Part shown: piece after piece, positions 43,976-53,162 of the stretch
How the letters are laid out: each line of letters opens with the position of its first letter
Position numbering within the stretch: position 1 is the stretch's first letter
Source of the DNA: Halobaculum halobium
Lineage (GTDB): Archaea > Halobacteriota > Halobacteria > Halobacteriales > Haloferacaceae
DNA length: 64,000 nt
NCBI RefSeq assembly: GCF_030127145.1
Contig: NZ_CP126158.1
Span: 62,001-126,000 of the forward strand
Direction of reading: 5' to 3'
Notes under the pieces: model-generated
Database searches by the model: none
The model's input: the letters and a program-made list of their open reading frames with translations, nothing else
Told to the model about the DNA's origin: nothing
Made by a program: the position numbers and the translations under genes

Positions 43976-44479
43976 TTAGCTCTGCGCTCCGTCGGAGTCC
44001 TCCGCCACCAACGTCACGGAGCCGGCGTTCGTCGAAACGCTCCCGCGCGTGTCGACGGTGAACTCGATGACGTCGTTCGCCATGTTCCCCGGACTGATCT
44101 CGACGGCGCTCACGAGCGAGGCGCTGACGTCGCTCGATAAATCGTCGGTCTCCACGCTCGTCAGCGTGGCGTCGTCTTCGCCGTTGTTGGCGACGTTGAC
44201 CGCTCTGAAGGTGGTGACCGACTCGTTGTTGAGCCCGCTCCCGCCCGTGTTCGACGCGCCTGCCGATCCCAGATCAAGGGTCAGCGTGCTCGTCCCCCCG
44301 TTGTCGTTGTTGATGAACTCGTTGTCCGAACTGAGTCCCAGATAGGCGGTGGCGTCGCCGGTGACCGAGATAGTCACCTGCCGGTCGGCCTCGACGCTCT
44401 GGAACGCACCCATTCCTGTTACGGCCGCCCCCGCGGCGGCGATCGATCCGATACCCGCGATCATACTCCGTCGGTTCAT
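43976..44479 (-). CDS. SipW-type signal peptide/DUF1102-like exported protein
   Basis: 167 residues from ATG 44479. The signal NRRSMIAGIGSIAAAGAAVT, then GMGAFQSV, matches its paralog at 42929. The mature part (QVTISVTGDATAYLGLSSDN) is an acidic beta-sandwich ending NAGSVTLVAEDSDG. The stretch upstream to 44656 in the same frame has no start-site signals and is not included. Exported; probable surface or pilus-like matrix component. Confidence 0.72.
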   Translation of the reverse strand: MNRRSMIAGIGSIAAAGAAVTGMGAFQSVEADRQVTISVTGDATAYLGLSSDNEFINNDNGGTSTLTLDLGSAGASNTGGSGLNNESVTTFRAVNVANNGEDDATLTSVETDDLSSDVSASLVSAVEISPGNMANDVIEFTVDTRGSVSTNAGSVTLVAEDSDGAQS

Positions 44480-44824
44480 GATTCGTCGAACCCCCGTACA
44501 CGCCCGGCCCGGCCAGCGACCCCGGGAGCTGTGCTCCGTCGGGGTCGGATGGGGGCGTGTTCGGAGACCCCATCGGAAGGGCACCGGTTTGGTATACACA
44601 CCCGGCAATTCGAAGAGACTAGTTTCGGGCCTGCAGGGCCGGTCCACGCCACGCAAAGAGCGATAACGGTTCGATAGCCCGGCCTTAGCGACCGCCGGTT
44701 CTCTACCCAGGCAGACCGGAGACTGGAAAGCTGATCATTCCATAGAACTGTCACATGTCTAACTAAGATGGTGTATCGATAGCCGACTCACGGGGTCCGA
44801 ATCGGTGTCAGGCTGGAGGGTAGA
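44480..44824. other. Divergent promoter region
   Basis: 345 bases between the leftward exported-protein gene and the rightward winged-helix membrane protein. Both promoters must lie here; AT-rich candidates include TCTAACTAAGATG near 44758-44770. No gene or RNA recognised. Confidence 0.35.
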
Positions 44825-45415
44825 ATGTTCGACGAGACCATCGCACTCACAGGGGGAGAACAGCACAACGAAAACAGACACCTCACAGAAGACGAGGTGT
44901 TCGAGATACTGAGCAACCGGCGTCGCCGGTTTGTCTTTCACTTTCTGAAGCGACATCGCAGACGAGTCTATCTTCGGGAACTCGCGGAACACGTCGCGGC
45001 CTGGGAGAACGGCAAATCGATCCGCGAGCTCTCCTCGGCCGAGACGAAGCGCGTGAAGACAGCCCTCCACCAGCACCACCTCCCGAAGATGGACGACGAG
45101 GGGTTCGTCGAGTACGACTCGGGCCGCGAGACGGTCGTCCTTACCGACGGGGCGGCCGACCTCGAAGTCTATCTCGACGTCGTTCCGGGGGCCGACGTCC
45201 CCTGGAGCCTCTACTACCTCGGCGTCTCGGCGTTCGGCGTCCTCGCGATCTCGCTCACGGAATTTGATGTCGGCGCCGCGTCGCTGGTCCCCGATCTTGG
45301 TATCGGGATCGGATTCTGTGTGGCCGTCCTCGTCTCGGCGGGGGCCCACACGTACTTCAACTACTCCCGACTCCGGCTCGGGAGCACCACGAGGCCGCCC
45401 GAGGTGCGGAAGTGA
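44825..45415 (+). CDS. Winged-helix membrane protein (DUF7344-like regulator)
   Basis: 196 residues. Residues about 20-95 form a winged helix: LTEDEVFEILSNRRRRFVFH, LRELAEHVAAWENG, VKTALHQHHLPKMDDEGFVE and the wing ETVVLTDGA. This is the domain I recall as DUF7344. Two hydrophobic helices follow (LYYLGVSAFGVLAISL and GIGFCVAVLVSAGAHTYF). Membrane-anchored one-component regulators like this often sit beside the exported proteins they control. The stop overlaps the next gene, supporting co-regulation with it and perhaps with the divergent SipW-type gene. Confidence 0.72.
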   Translation: MFDETIALTGGEQHNENRHLTEDEVFEILSNRRRRFVFHFLKRHRRRVYLRELAEHVAAWENGKSIRELSSAETKRVKTALHQHHLPKMDDEGFVEYDSGRETVVLTDGAADLEVYLDVVPGADVPWSLYYLGVSAFGVLAISLTEFDVGAASLVPDLGIGIGFCVAVLVSAGAHTYFNYSRLRLGSTTRPPEVRK

Positions 45416-45873
45416 TGGGCAGCGCGTGGAGGGTCACCGCGTTCGCCGCACTCGCCGCACTCGCCGTGGCTGTCCTCGCGACCACGCAGACTGGTGCTTT
45501 CGTCTCCGTCGCGGCAGACCGCCCCGTCACGGTGAACGAGGTCGGTGACGACCGGGGGTACTTCGGCATCGACCGCGAGACGGTGTCGGTCGCCGGCAAC
45601 GTCAGCGAGGGCGAGACGCTCGCCGTGTTCACCAACCGGTTCCCGCGGGCGGTCGACGTGGACGTCTCCGTCGGGGATCCCGACGGGTATCCGGTGCTGG
45701 AGAACGTCGAGCCGCCGGGGACGCTCGGCGAGGGTGACGCGGGTGCGGTCACCGCGGACGTCCAGTGTGACAACAGCACTGCGGCGCAGTCGGTGACGCT
45801 CGACATCGAGGCGGAGGGTGACGGCGGGCTCCGGTTCGCGGCCTCCCGAACCGTCCGCGTCGAGTGTCGGTGA
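45412..45873 (+). CDS. Exported beta-sandwich protein related to the SipW-type cluster
   Basis: 153 residues (GTG 45412, or ATG 45415 just after), overlapping the winged-helix gene. One N-terminal helix (VTAFAALAALAVAVLATTQT) is followed by GAFVSVAADRPVTVNEVGDD, the same entry into the mature domain as the DUF1102-like proteins, then VGDPDGYPVLENVEPPGTLG and a final Cys. It lacks the RRK/RRS of the SipW-type signals, so another signal peptidase may process it. Surface role inferred. Confidence 0.65.
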   Translation: MMGSAWRVTAFAALAALAVAVLATTQTGAFVSVAADRPVTVNEVGDDRGYFGIDRETVSVAGNVSEGETLAVFTNRFPRAVDVDVSVGDPDGYPVLENVEPPGTLGEGDAGAVTADVQCDNSTAAQSVTLDIEAEGDGGLRFAASRTVRVECR

Positions 45874-46244
45874 ACGGAGTCGGGGCCTGTGGGTTTCGCC
45901 CCGTTCGGGTATCCGATCTGCAAGTTCTTCGGTTCTGAGAGACGGCCCGGTGATCGAACTCACCGTTTCGAAGAACGCGTGGGGCCGGTGGACGAGTTGG
46001 GTGTCCGTGACGATCGTCTCGCCGGTCGTGGGCAGAACAATCGTCGACGGCGAGTGCCCGTTCGACCGTTCACCGAAGGACGATCACGGCGGACGGGTAC
46101 CGGAGGCTCGCTGTGGGTCGTTCGACGACCCGACGCCGCGCTGACCGGCCGACGGCGGTCCGCCCGCAGCGATCTGGAGTGCTCGTCGACCGTTCCCGTG
46201 GTGCCTCCGCAACCACTAAACGCGGCTCGTTCCTCCCACCAGTA
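45874..46244. other. Spacer upstream of rfcL
   Basis: 371 bases without a supported gene; frames present are arginine-rich shadows. CCACTAAAC at 46213-46221 lies 23 bases before the rfcL ATG and is its probable TATA element for a leaderless message. No RNA gene recognised. Confidence 0.4.
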
Positions 46245-47741
46245 ATGACCGACTGGACGGAGAGGTACCGCCCGTCCTCGCTTTCGGAGCTCCGGGGCAA
46301 CGACAAGGCGGTGAAGGGAGTCCGCGAGTGGGCCGACACGTGGGACGACCACCGAGAGGGACTCGTGGTGCACGGGTCGCCCGGCGTCGGGAAGACCTCC
46401 GCGGCGCACGCGCTGGCGGCCGACATGGGCTGGGAGACGGTCGAGTTGAACGCCTCAGATCAGCGCACCGCCGACGTGATCGAGCGGTACGCGGGCCGCG
46501 CCGCCAACAACGCGACGCTCAGCGGCTCCTCCGGTGGCGACGACACCGGCGGCCGCCAACTCGTCATCCTCGACGAGGCCGACAACATCCACGGGAACTA
46601 CGACCGCGGGGGCAAGAGCGCAGTAACAGAGTTAGTGAAGAACGCCGGCCAGCCGGTGGTCCTCATCGCCAACGAGTACTACGAGATGAGTCGCGGCCTC
46701 CGGAATGCGACGCAGGACGTCGAGTTCCGCGACGTGGGCAAACGCTCCATCGTGCCCGTCCTCCGCGACGTCTGTCGCAAGGAGGGGATCGAGTTCGACT
46801 CTGACGCGCTCGACCGCATCGCCGAGCGGAACGACGGCGACCTCCGCGGCGCCGTCAACGACCTGCAGGCGGTCGCCGACGGGAGAGCACACCTCACGCT
46901 TGAGGACGTGATCACCGGCGACCGCGACCGCTCGATGGGGATCTTCCCGTTCCTCGATCTGGTGCTCAAAGAGGGAACCTCCGCCCGCGAGGCGCTCCAG
47001 TCCAGCTACGACGTGGACGAGACTCCCGACGACCTGACGAAGTGGATCGAGGACAACATGCTGAAGGTGTACGACGCGGAGGAGGCGACCCGCGCGTACG
47101 ACCACTTGGCCGACGCGGACGTGTGGCTCGGCCGCGTGTGGGCGAGCCAGAACTACTCCTACTGGCGCTACGCCGGCGACAACCTCTCGGCGGGCGTCGC
47201 CGCCGCCCGCGACGGCACCAAGGGCGGGTGGACGCGGTGGGGCCGCCCGCAGTTCTACCACTCCACGTCGAACACGAGCGACGACGTGGTGCGCGCCATC
47301 GCCGAGCGCGGCGGCTTCTCGATGGACACCGCTCGCCGCGCCGTCCTCCCGTACCTCCAGGCGATGACGCACCACTGCAAGCCCCGCGATCTGACGGTCG
47401 AGATGGCCGCCGCCTACGAGCTCGACGAAGCGCACGTCTCGTTCGTCACGGGGTCGGGCGAGACGACGAACAAGGTGCAGTCCGTCGTCGAGGACGCCGA
47501 GGAGCTGCGGGCCGAGCGCATGGAGGAACACTCCGGCGGCGCGTTCGCGGGCGTCGCGCCGAGCACGGAGGCTGAAGCCGACGCGGACGCCGACGACGGG
47601 ACCGCCGGCGACGACGGGCAGACGAGTCTCGCCGACACCGGCGACGACGGGGAGGAGCAAGGGGACGACGCTGCGCGCGACGCGGACCCCGAGGCCGCCG
47701 AGGAGGACGACGGCCAGTCCGGACTGTCGGACTTCATGTAG
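46245..47741 (+). CDS. rfcL: Replication factor C large subunit
   Basis: 498 residues from ATG 46245 (MTDWTERYRPSSLSELRGND). Clamp loader AAA+ subunit that opens and loads PCNA. Walker A HGSPGVGKTSAAHALA, Walker B QLVILDEADNIHG, sensor region PVVLIANEYYEMSRGLR and arginine-finger segment are visible. An acidic disordered stretch precedes the C-terminal SGLSDFM, which resembles a PCNA-interacting tail. The frame upstream to 46113 is not used. It would act on host PCNA and possibly on the provirus clamp at 8484. Confidence 0.92.
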   Translation: MTDWTERYRPSSLSELRGNDKAVKGVREWADTWDDHREGLVVHGSPGVGKTSAAHALAADMGWETVELNASDQRTADVIERYAGRAANNATLSGSSGGDDTGGRQLVILDEADNIHGNYDRGGKSAVTELVKNAGQPVVLIANEYYEMSRGLRNATQDVEFRDVGKRSIVPVLRDVCRKEGIEFDSDALDRIAERNDGDLRGAVNDLQAVADGRAHLTLEDVITGDRDRSMGIFPFLDLVLKEGTSAREALQSSYDVDETPDDLTKWIEDNMLKVYDAEEATRAYDHLADADVWLGRVWASQNYSYWRYAGDNLSAGVAAARDGTKGGWTRWGRPQFYHSTSNTSDDVVRAIAERGGFSMDTARRAVLPYLQAMTHHCKPRDLTVEMAAAYELDEAHVSFVTGSGETTNKVQSVVEDAEELRAERMEEHSGGAFAGVAPSTEAEADADADDGTAGDDGQTSLADTGDDGEEQGDDAARDADPEAAEEDDGQSGLSDFM

Positions 47742-47805
47742 TTCAGACTCCGAGCGGTCGGTGTTCGCGCCGCAGCGGTCCCGTTGCCGTGTGCGGTGGC
47801 GCGTG

Positions 47806-47880
47806 CCGGCAGGCCCCCGGTCACGCGAGCGAAGCGAGTGTGACCTCACGAGGCCGAAGGTCCCGGGTAGTGCCTGCCGG
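47806..47880. repeat. Separated inverted repeat in the rfcL-adh spacer
   Basis: CCGGCAGGC (47806-47814) and GCCTGCCGG (47872-47880) can pair; between them GTCAC...GTGAC adds a shorter inner stem around GCGAGCGAAGCGAG. The structured, GC-rich 266-base spacer may hold transcript-end signals for rfcL. No further role supported. Confidence 0.3.
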
Positions 47881-48007
47881 ACGCGCGCGAGGGGCGAACG
47901 GGCGAGCGCCAGCGAGCGAGTGAGTCGGCTGGGGAGGGCGAGGCAGCGGTTACCGGGTCCCGGCCGTACCGTCCCGATTTTTCAGCCTCCGACTCGACTC
48001 CCGTGCC

Positions 48008-49063
48008 ATGCAAGCGGCCGTCCTCCGCGAGTACGGGGAGCCACTCGACGTGACCGACGTACCCGAACCGGATCTCGACCCCCACGGCGTCGTCGTCGAC
48101 GTGGAGGCGTGCGGGATCTGCCGCTCGGACTGGCACGCCTGGATGGGCCACGGCGAGTGGGCCGACGATCAAGTGCCCCTCGATTACGTGCTCGGCCACG
48201 AACCCGCGGGCACCGTCGTCGCGGTCGGCGAGCGCGTCACCTCCATCGCGGAGGGCGACCGCGTCGCCGTCCCGTTCAACCTCGGCTGCGGCGCCTGCCC
48301 GGAGTGCGTGAACGGGCACGGGAACACCTGTCTGGACGGTCGCGCGCTCGGGTTCGAGCGCGCCGCCCCGGGCGCGTTCGCCGAACGGGTCCACCTGCCC
48401 TACGCCGACTACAACGCGATGCGCCTGCCCGAAGGGGTCGCCGCCCGCGACGTGGCCGCGCTCGGCTGCCGGTTCATGACGGCGTACCACGCGCTCGAAC
48501 ACCGCGCGGCCGTCGGCGCCGGCGACTGGGTCGCCGTCCACGGCTGCGGCGGCGTCGGGCTCTCTGCGGTCCAGGTCGCCGACGCGCTCGGCGCCCGAGT
48601 GATCGCCGTCGACGTGGACGACGGCGCGCTCTCGCGGGCGGAGAACGCGGGCGCCGACGAGGCCGTCCGCGGCGACGAGGTCGACGTGCCAGACGCGATC
48701 GAATCGATCACCGGCCGGGGCGCGCACATTTCGATGGACGCGCTCGGCCGTGCGGAGACGTGTCGCAACTCCGTCGCCTGTCTCCGCGAACGCGGCACCC
48801 ACGTGCAGGTCGGGCTGACGACTGACGCCGAGAAAGGGGAGGTGTCGCTACCGACGGACGCGATGAGCCGCTGGGAGGTCGACTTCCTCGGCTCGCGTGG
48901 GATGCCCCCGACGCGGTACGACGAGTTGCTAGGGCTGTTGGAGGCCGGCGACCTGGACCCCGGCGTCATCGTCGGCCGGGAGGTCGGGCTGGACGAGGTA
49001 CCCGAGCGGCTGGCGGCGATGACAGACTACGAGACCGAGGGTGTGGAGGTACTGACGTTCTGA
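48008..49063 (+). CDS. adh: Zinc-dependent alcohol dehydrogenase (MDR family)
   Basis: 351 residues. Medium-chain dehydrogenase. Catalytic zinc region GICRSDWHAWMGH and GHEPAGTVVAVGERV; structural zinc loop with four cysteines (CGACPECVNGHGNTC); Rossmann motif VHGCGGVGLSAVQVADALGA; acidic residue VDVDDG after strand 2, favouring NAD(H). Oxidises an alcohol or polyol; the substrate is not predictable. Single gene. Confidence 0.85.
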   Translation: MQAAVLREYGEPLDVTDVPEPDLDPHGVVVDVEACGICRSDWHAWMGHGEWADDQVPLDYVLGHEPAGTVVAVGERVTSIAEGDRVAVPFNLGCGACPECVNGHGNTCLDGRALGFERAAPGAFAERVHLPYADYNAMRLPEGVAARDVAALGCRFMTAYHALEHRAAVGAGDWVAVHGCGGVGLSAVQVADALGARVIAVDVDDGALSRAENAGADEAVRGDEVDVPDAIESITGRGAHISMDALGRAETCRNSVACLRERGTHVQVGLTTDAEKGEVSLPTDAMSRWEVDFLGSRGMPPTRYDELLGLLEAGDLDPGVIVGREVGLDEVPERLAAMTDYETEGVEVLTF

Positions 49064-49092
49064 AAAACGGGATACGCCGACGGAGCAGCCGC

Positions 49093-49821
49093 CTACAGCA
49101 ACTTCGAGAGGAACCGCTGCCCGCGATCGGTCGTCGGCTTATCGAAGAACTGCTCTGGCGGCGTCCGCTCGACGACCCGTCCCTCGGACATGAGCGTGAT
49201 CGTGTCGGCGACTTCGCGGGCGAAGCCCATCTCGTGAGTGACGACCATCATCGTCATCCCCTCGTCAGCGAGGTCGCGCATGACCTCAAGCACCTCCCCG
49301 ACGAGTTCGGGGTCGAGCGCGCTCGTCACCTCGTCGAACAGCATCACGTCGGGGTCCATCGCGAGCGCGCGGGCGATGGCGACCCGCTGTTGCTGTCCGC
49401 CCGAGAGCTCGCTCGGGTACGAGCCGGTCTGAGCGCCGAGACCGACGCGTTCCAGGAGGTAGCGCGCCTCCGACTCGGCCTTCGACTTCTTCACGCCCTT
49501 CACCTTGTGCGGTGCCAGCGCGACGTTCTCCAGCGCCGTCTTGTGCGGGAAGAGGTTGAACGACTGGAACACCATTCCGATGCGCTGTCGGAGGCGGTTG
49601 ATGTCGGCATCCGGGTCGGTGAGCGGCACGCCGTCGAGCCGGATCTCTCCCGACTGAATCTCCTCCAGTCGGTTCGTGCACCGAAGCAGCGTCGACTTCC
49701 CGGAGCCGGAGGGGCCGATGACGACGGCCACCTCCTGTTCGTCGATCTCCAGGTCGATGTCCTTCAGGACGTGCGTCTCGCCGAAGTATTTGTTCACCTG
49801 CTCGAACTCCAGGAGGGACAT
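49093..49821 (-). CDS. glnQ: Polar amino acid ABC transporter ATPase (GlnQ-like)
   Basis: 242 residues, full length. Walker A IGPSGSGKSTLLRC, Q-loop FQSFNLFPH, signature LSGGQQQRVAIARAL, Walker B VMLFDEVTSALDPE and H-loop VVTHEMGFAREVAD. Sequence features are those of the glutamine/histidine-type uptake ATPases. The start overlaps the permease stop. Last gene of a three-gene operon. Confidence 0.88.
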   Translation of the reverse strand: MSLLEFEQVNKYFGETHVLKDIDLEIDEQEVAVVIGPSGSGKSTLLRCTNRLEEIQSGEIRLDGVPLTDPDADINRLRQRIGMVFQSFNLFPHKTALENVALAPHKVKGVKKSKAESEARYLLERVGLGAQTGSYPSELSGGQQQRVAIARALAMDPDVMLFDEVTSALDPELVGEVLEVMRDLADEGMTMMVVTHEMGFAREVADTITLMSEGRVVERTPPEQFFDKPTTDRGQRFLSKLL

Positions 49822-50657
49822 CAGTCGTCACCTCCGTGGGTCGCCGGGTCGGCGCGGGCCTCGAGCGTCCGAATCACCTTCCCGAGCGGGACGGTGATCA
49901 TGAGGTACGCGATCGCGACGAGGACGATGGGCGTCCACGCGTCGAACGTCGCGGAGTTGATCTGCCGGAACGCCGACAGCAGTTCCGGGATCGCCAGCAC
50001 CGTCAGCAGCGAGGTGTCCTTCACGAGGATCACCTGGTCGTTGCCGATGGCGGCCAGCGAGTTGCGCCACGCCTGCGGGAGGATCACCTCTCGCATCGAC
50101 TGGATGTAGCTCATCCCCAACGAGCGGGAGGCCTCCATCTGGCCGTCCGGGATCGACTCGATGCCTCCCCGGAGCGCCTCGCCGACGTACGCGGCGTGGT
50201 TGAGCGTCAGGCCGATGACCGCGGCGTAGTAGTTGAACCCCTGGATGGGGAACTGCCCCGGCGGCCACAGCTGCGGCACGCCCAGGTAGATCACGAACAG
50301 CTGGAACAGCAGCGGCGTCCCGCGGAAGAACTCGATGTAGCTCTTCGCGATCGAACTCGTCACCCGCGTCTGAGAGACGCGCGCGAGGCCGACCATCACT
50401 CCGGCGATAACCGACAACACGCTGGAGACCAGGACGATCCCGATGACGCGCAGGAACGCGAACGTGAACTGCGGGTAGACGATGTTGATCAGCAGGGCGT
50501 AGTCGACCCGAACGGTCAGGATGTACCCGATGAACAGCGCGACGCCGAGCGCGAACGCCGTCGTCCCGACGACGCCGAGTCGCCGGAAAGTGCGGTCGTT
50601 CAGCTGTTCGAGGAAGCCGCGGTCCCGCTCGGCCGCGCGCCCGGAGTCTGTCGCCAT
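49821..50657 (-). CDS. glnP: Amino acid ABC transporter permease (HisM/GlnP-like)
   Basis: 278 residues. Five or so transmembrane helices with the family block YIEFFRGTPLLFQLFVIYLG, AAYVGEALRGGIESIPDGQM and the EAA-type loop EASRSLGMSYIQSMREVILP. Probably acts as a homodimer because only one permease gene is present. Three bases separate it from the binding-protein gene. Confidence 0.87.
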   Translation of the reverse strand: MATDSGRAAERDRGFLEQLNDRTFRRLGVVGTTAFALGVALFIGYILTVRVDYALLINIVYPQFTFAFLRVIGIVLVSSVLSVIAGVMVGLARVSQTRVTSSIAKSYIEFFRGTPLLFQLFVIYLGVPQLWPPGQFPIQGFNYYAAVIGLTLNHAAYVGEALRGGIESIPDGQMEASRSLGMSYIQSMREVILPQAWRNSLAAIGNDQVILVKDTSLLTVLAIPELLSAFRQINSATFDAWTPIVLVAIAYLMITVPLGKVIRTLEARADPATHGGDD

Positions 50658-50660
50658 CGA

Positions 50661-51473
50661 TTACCCGGCGAAGTACTCGCTGTAGATGTCGTCGTACGTG
50701 CCGTTCTCCTTGATCGTCGCGAGCGCGCCGTTGACTTCTTCGAGGAGTTCGTCGTCGTCCTCGCGGAACGCGATCCCGTAGTTCTCGACGGTGAGCGTGA
50801 GATACGGCGGCGCATCTTGCCCGGCCTCGCTGGCGGCGCCCTCGCCCTCGACGAATCGGACCTGCCCCTCGCCGTCGCCGTTGACGAACTCTGCGCTGAC
50901 GGTGTTGTCGTTGATCACGGCGTCGACCTGGTTGTTCAGCAGGGCGCTGAACGCGTCGGGGATCTGGTCGTACTCGTTGATATCGAGGTCGCCCCCGAGG
51001 TCCTCTTTGAGCGACTGAGCGGCGGCCGCGCCGGTGGTGCCCTTCTGGACGCCGACGCGAACGCCCGCCATGTCCTCCTCCGAGGAGATGTCGGAGTCCT
51101 CGCGCACGACGATGGTCTGGTACGCCGTGAAGTACGGGTCAGAGAAGTCGACCTCCTCGTCGCGCTCGTCGTTGATCGTCATCGCGGACATGATGACGCG
51201 GAAGTTCCCGTTGTTCAGCGACGGGATGATCGTGTCGAACGACGTCTGGACGAACTCGTGCTCGTAGCCGAGTTCCTCGGTGAACACCGCCTGCGCGATG
51301 TCCACGTCGAATCCGGTCAGGTCTCCGTCGGTCGTCTCGTACTCGAACGGCCGGTACGGGATATCCGAGCCGATGGTGATCGTCTCGCTTCCGCCACCGC
51401 CGCCGAGACAGCCGGCCGCCGTGAGCGCTGCGCCGGCCGCGCCGGCGGATTTCAGGTAGGTGCGTCTATCCAT
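50661..51473 (-). CDS. Amino acid ABC transporter substrate-binding lipoprotein
   Basis: 270 residues. Tat/lipoprotein-type N terminus (DRRTYLKSAGAAGAALTAAG, then CLGGGG). Family-3 solute-binding fold with TIGSDIPYRPFEYETTDGDL, GFDVDIAQAVFTEELGYEHE and a ligand-contact region GVRVGVQKGTTGAAAAQSL. A CTATAT element near 51499-51504 fits the operon promoter. Delivers a polar amino acid to GlnP/GlnQ; the specific ligand is unknown. Confidence 0.87.
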   Translation of the reverse strand: MDRRTYLKSAGAAGAALTAAGCLGGGGGSETITIGSDIPYRPFEYETTDGDLTGFDVDIAQAVFTEELGYEHEFVQTSFDTIIPSLNNGNFRVIMSAMTINDERDEEVDFSDPYFTAYQTIVVREDSDISSEEDMAGVRVGVQKGTTGAAAAQSLKEDLGGDLDINEYDQIPDAFSALLNNQVDAVINDNTVSAEFVNGDGEGQVRFVEGEGAASEAGQDAPPYLTLTVENYGIAFREDDDELLEEVNGALATIKENGTYDDIYSEYFAG

Positions 51474-51577
51474 AGCACGGGTATCTACATTCGTCCGGCT
51501 ATATGTCCCCTTCGGTGGAGACAGCGCAGTAATAAACGATTATGCGGGACCGGCGGGCGCCGGCGCGACTGCCCGGG

Positions 51578-52453
51578 TCAGTCGTCGGTCGATCCGTAGA
51601 CCGGCTCCGCGACCTCCGGTTCGACGCCGCGCAGCGCCCACGCCGCGCCCGCAGTCAGCGCCACCGCGGTCGCGATCACGAGCCAATTCACGACGCGGAC
51701 GCCGGCCGTGTACACGACGAGGTCACGGCCGAGTACCATCCCGACGAACAGCAGCACGGCCGCGGCGCCGGCGGCGACCCGCGGGACCAGTTCGTCCAGT
51801 TCGCCGAGCCAGCGCGTCGCCGCCAACAGCCCGGCGAACGCCGCAAGCGACACGGCGAAGAAGACGGCCTGCTCGGCGGGGCTGTACGACGACACCGGGT
51901 CGATACGCGAGAACACCCACGCGGCGAGCAGCCCAGCCAATCCGACGCCGACGGCGAGCCGACTCCGCGAGAGCGCGTCGCGAGAAAACCGTCCGTCATA
52001 CGCCAGCAGCGTCGTGTACGACAGCAGCGCGAAGATGGAGAACCCCGTGAGGAAGTGCGCCGCGTGGACCGGTGCGGAGTACCCGCCCGGCAGCGCGCCG
52101 TTGAGGGTCACGGTGATCGCGCCGAAGATCGCCTGCATCGGCGTCAACGCCGTCGCGAGGGTGACGGCGTACCGCCCGCGGGTCGATATCGACCCGCGGG
52201 CCCGCCACGCCCACACCGCCGCACCGAGGATGAAGAACCCGGTTATCATCGCCCACAGCCGGTGGAACCACTCGATGAACGAGGGGATCGATTGCGGGAG
52301 CACGCCGCCGTCACACAGCGGCCACTGTTGGGCACACGCCAGTCCGGCGCCGGTCGCGGCGGTGTAGATGCCAAGCGAGATGAGCGTGAGCGCCATCCCG
52401 GTGGTGAACGCCGCATACCGACGGAACGAGAGCCAGTCGGGTCCGCGTGACAT
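51578..52453 (-). CDS. ctaA: Heme A synthase (CtaA/Cox15)
   Basis: 291 residues with eight hydrophobic helices. Converts heme O to heme A for terminal oxidases. Conserved residues include GAGLACAQQWPLCDG near the first loop, EWFHRLWAMITG and PVHAAHFLTGF with heme-ligand histidines. The length suits the archaeal short form. Divergent from the SHOCT gene; the promoter region is 110 bases. Confidence 0.85.
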   Translation of the reverse strand: MSRGPDWLSFRRYAAFTTGMALTLISLGIYTAATGAGLACAQQWPLCDGGVLPQSIPSFIEWFHRLWAMITGFFILGAAVWAWRARGSISTRGRYAVTLATALTPMQAIFGAITVTLNGALPGGYSAPVHAAHFLTGFSIFALLSYTTLLAYDGRFSRDALSRSRLAVGVGLAGLLAAWVFSRIDPVSSYSPAEQAVFFAVSLAAFAGLLAATRWLGELDELVPRVAAGAAAVLLFVGMVLGRDLVVYTAGVRVVNWLVIATAVALTAGAAWALRGVEPEVAEPVYGSTDD

Positions 52454-52563
52454 TACTCTGATGTCGGGGATGGGGACACTTAGATAGCGTGGTTGACCGG
52501 TGTGACCGCCACGTCTGCCGTCGCCCCAGCAGAATTATATTGTCGACAGTCTCATTTGCCGAC

Positions 52564-53055
52564 ATGAACCCTCCACCGAACGCAGACGCGCCCGGACTAC
52601 TCGCACGAATAACGCCCGATAGCCGTCGACGGAGACGGGTGGTCGCCGCCCTCGCGGCCGTCGCCGCGCCGCTGGCGCTGTACGGGTCGTGGGCGGTCGC
52701 CTCGGGTGTGAAAAGCGGGATGACGTACGACCTGATCATTCTCCTGTTCTCGGTAGTCGCACTCTTGGCCCCCGCGTTCGCCGCGATGGCGCTGTTGGCG
52801 CCGGACGCCGGGCGCCGCACCGCCCCTGAGGCTCGTCCCGGCTCCTCGGTCGAGGAGGCGGATCCGGTTACCGTGTTGCAGCGGCGGTACGCCGCGGGCG
52901 AGTTATCCGACGAGGAGTTCGACCGGCGACTGGAGACCGTGCTCGAAACGGACGAGATCGGACAGTCGCCGGCTGAGAGACAGTCGGCCGGGGGTCGGCA
53001 GTCCGCCGCCGAAACGGCGAACCGCGGGGTCGAACGCGACGTGACCGGTCACTGA
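52564..53055 (+). CDS. SHOCT-domain membrane protein
   Basis: 163 residues from ATG 52564. Two hydrophobic helices (VVAALAAVAAPLALYGSWAV and DLIILLFSVVALLAPAFAAM) are followed by a SHOCT motif VLQRRYAAGELSDEEFDRRL near the C terminus and a polar tail. SHOCT segments are thought to mediate oligomerisation or protein contacts. AATTATATT at 52532-52540 lies 23 bases upstream, fitting a leaderless start. Function unknown. Confidence 0.7.
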   Translation: MNPPPNADAPGLLARITPDSRRRRRVVAALAAVAAPLALYGSWAVASGVKSGMTYDLIILLFSVVALLAPAFAAMALLAPDAGRRTAPEARPGSSVEEADPVTVLQRRYAAGELSDEEFDRRLETVLETDEIGQSPAERQSAGGRQSAAETANRGVERDVTGH

Positions 53056-53162
53056 CTGGACAGCACGCGCACCCGCGCGTGTGACTCCTCGATCCCCCGC
53101 TCCCGTCGACGCTGTCCTCGCCACTCTCGATCCCGTTTCCCTCACGATCTCACCGCCGCGGT

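Noticed and set aside
45874-46244. Possible T-arm (GGTGATCGAACTCACC) suggesting a tRNA
   Set aside because: No matching acceptor, D or anticodon stems around it.
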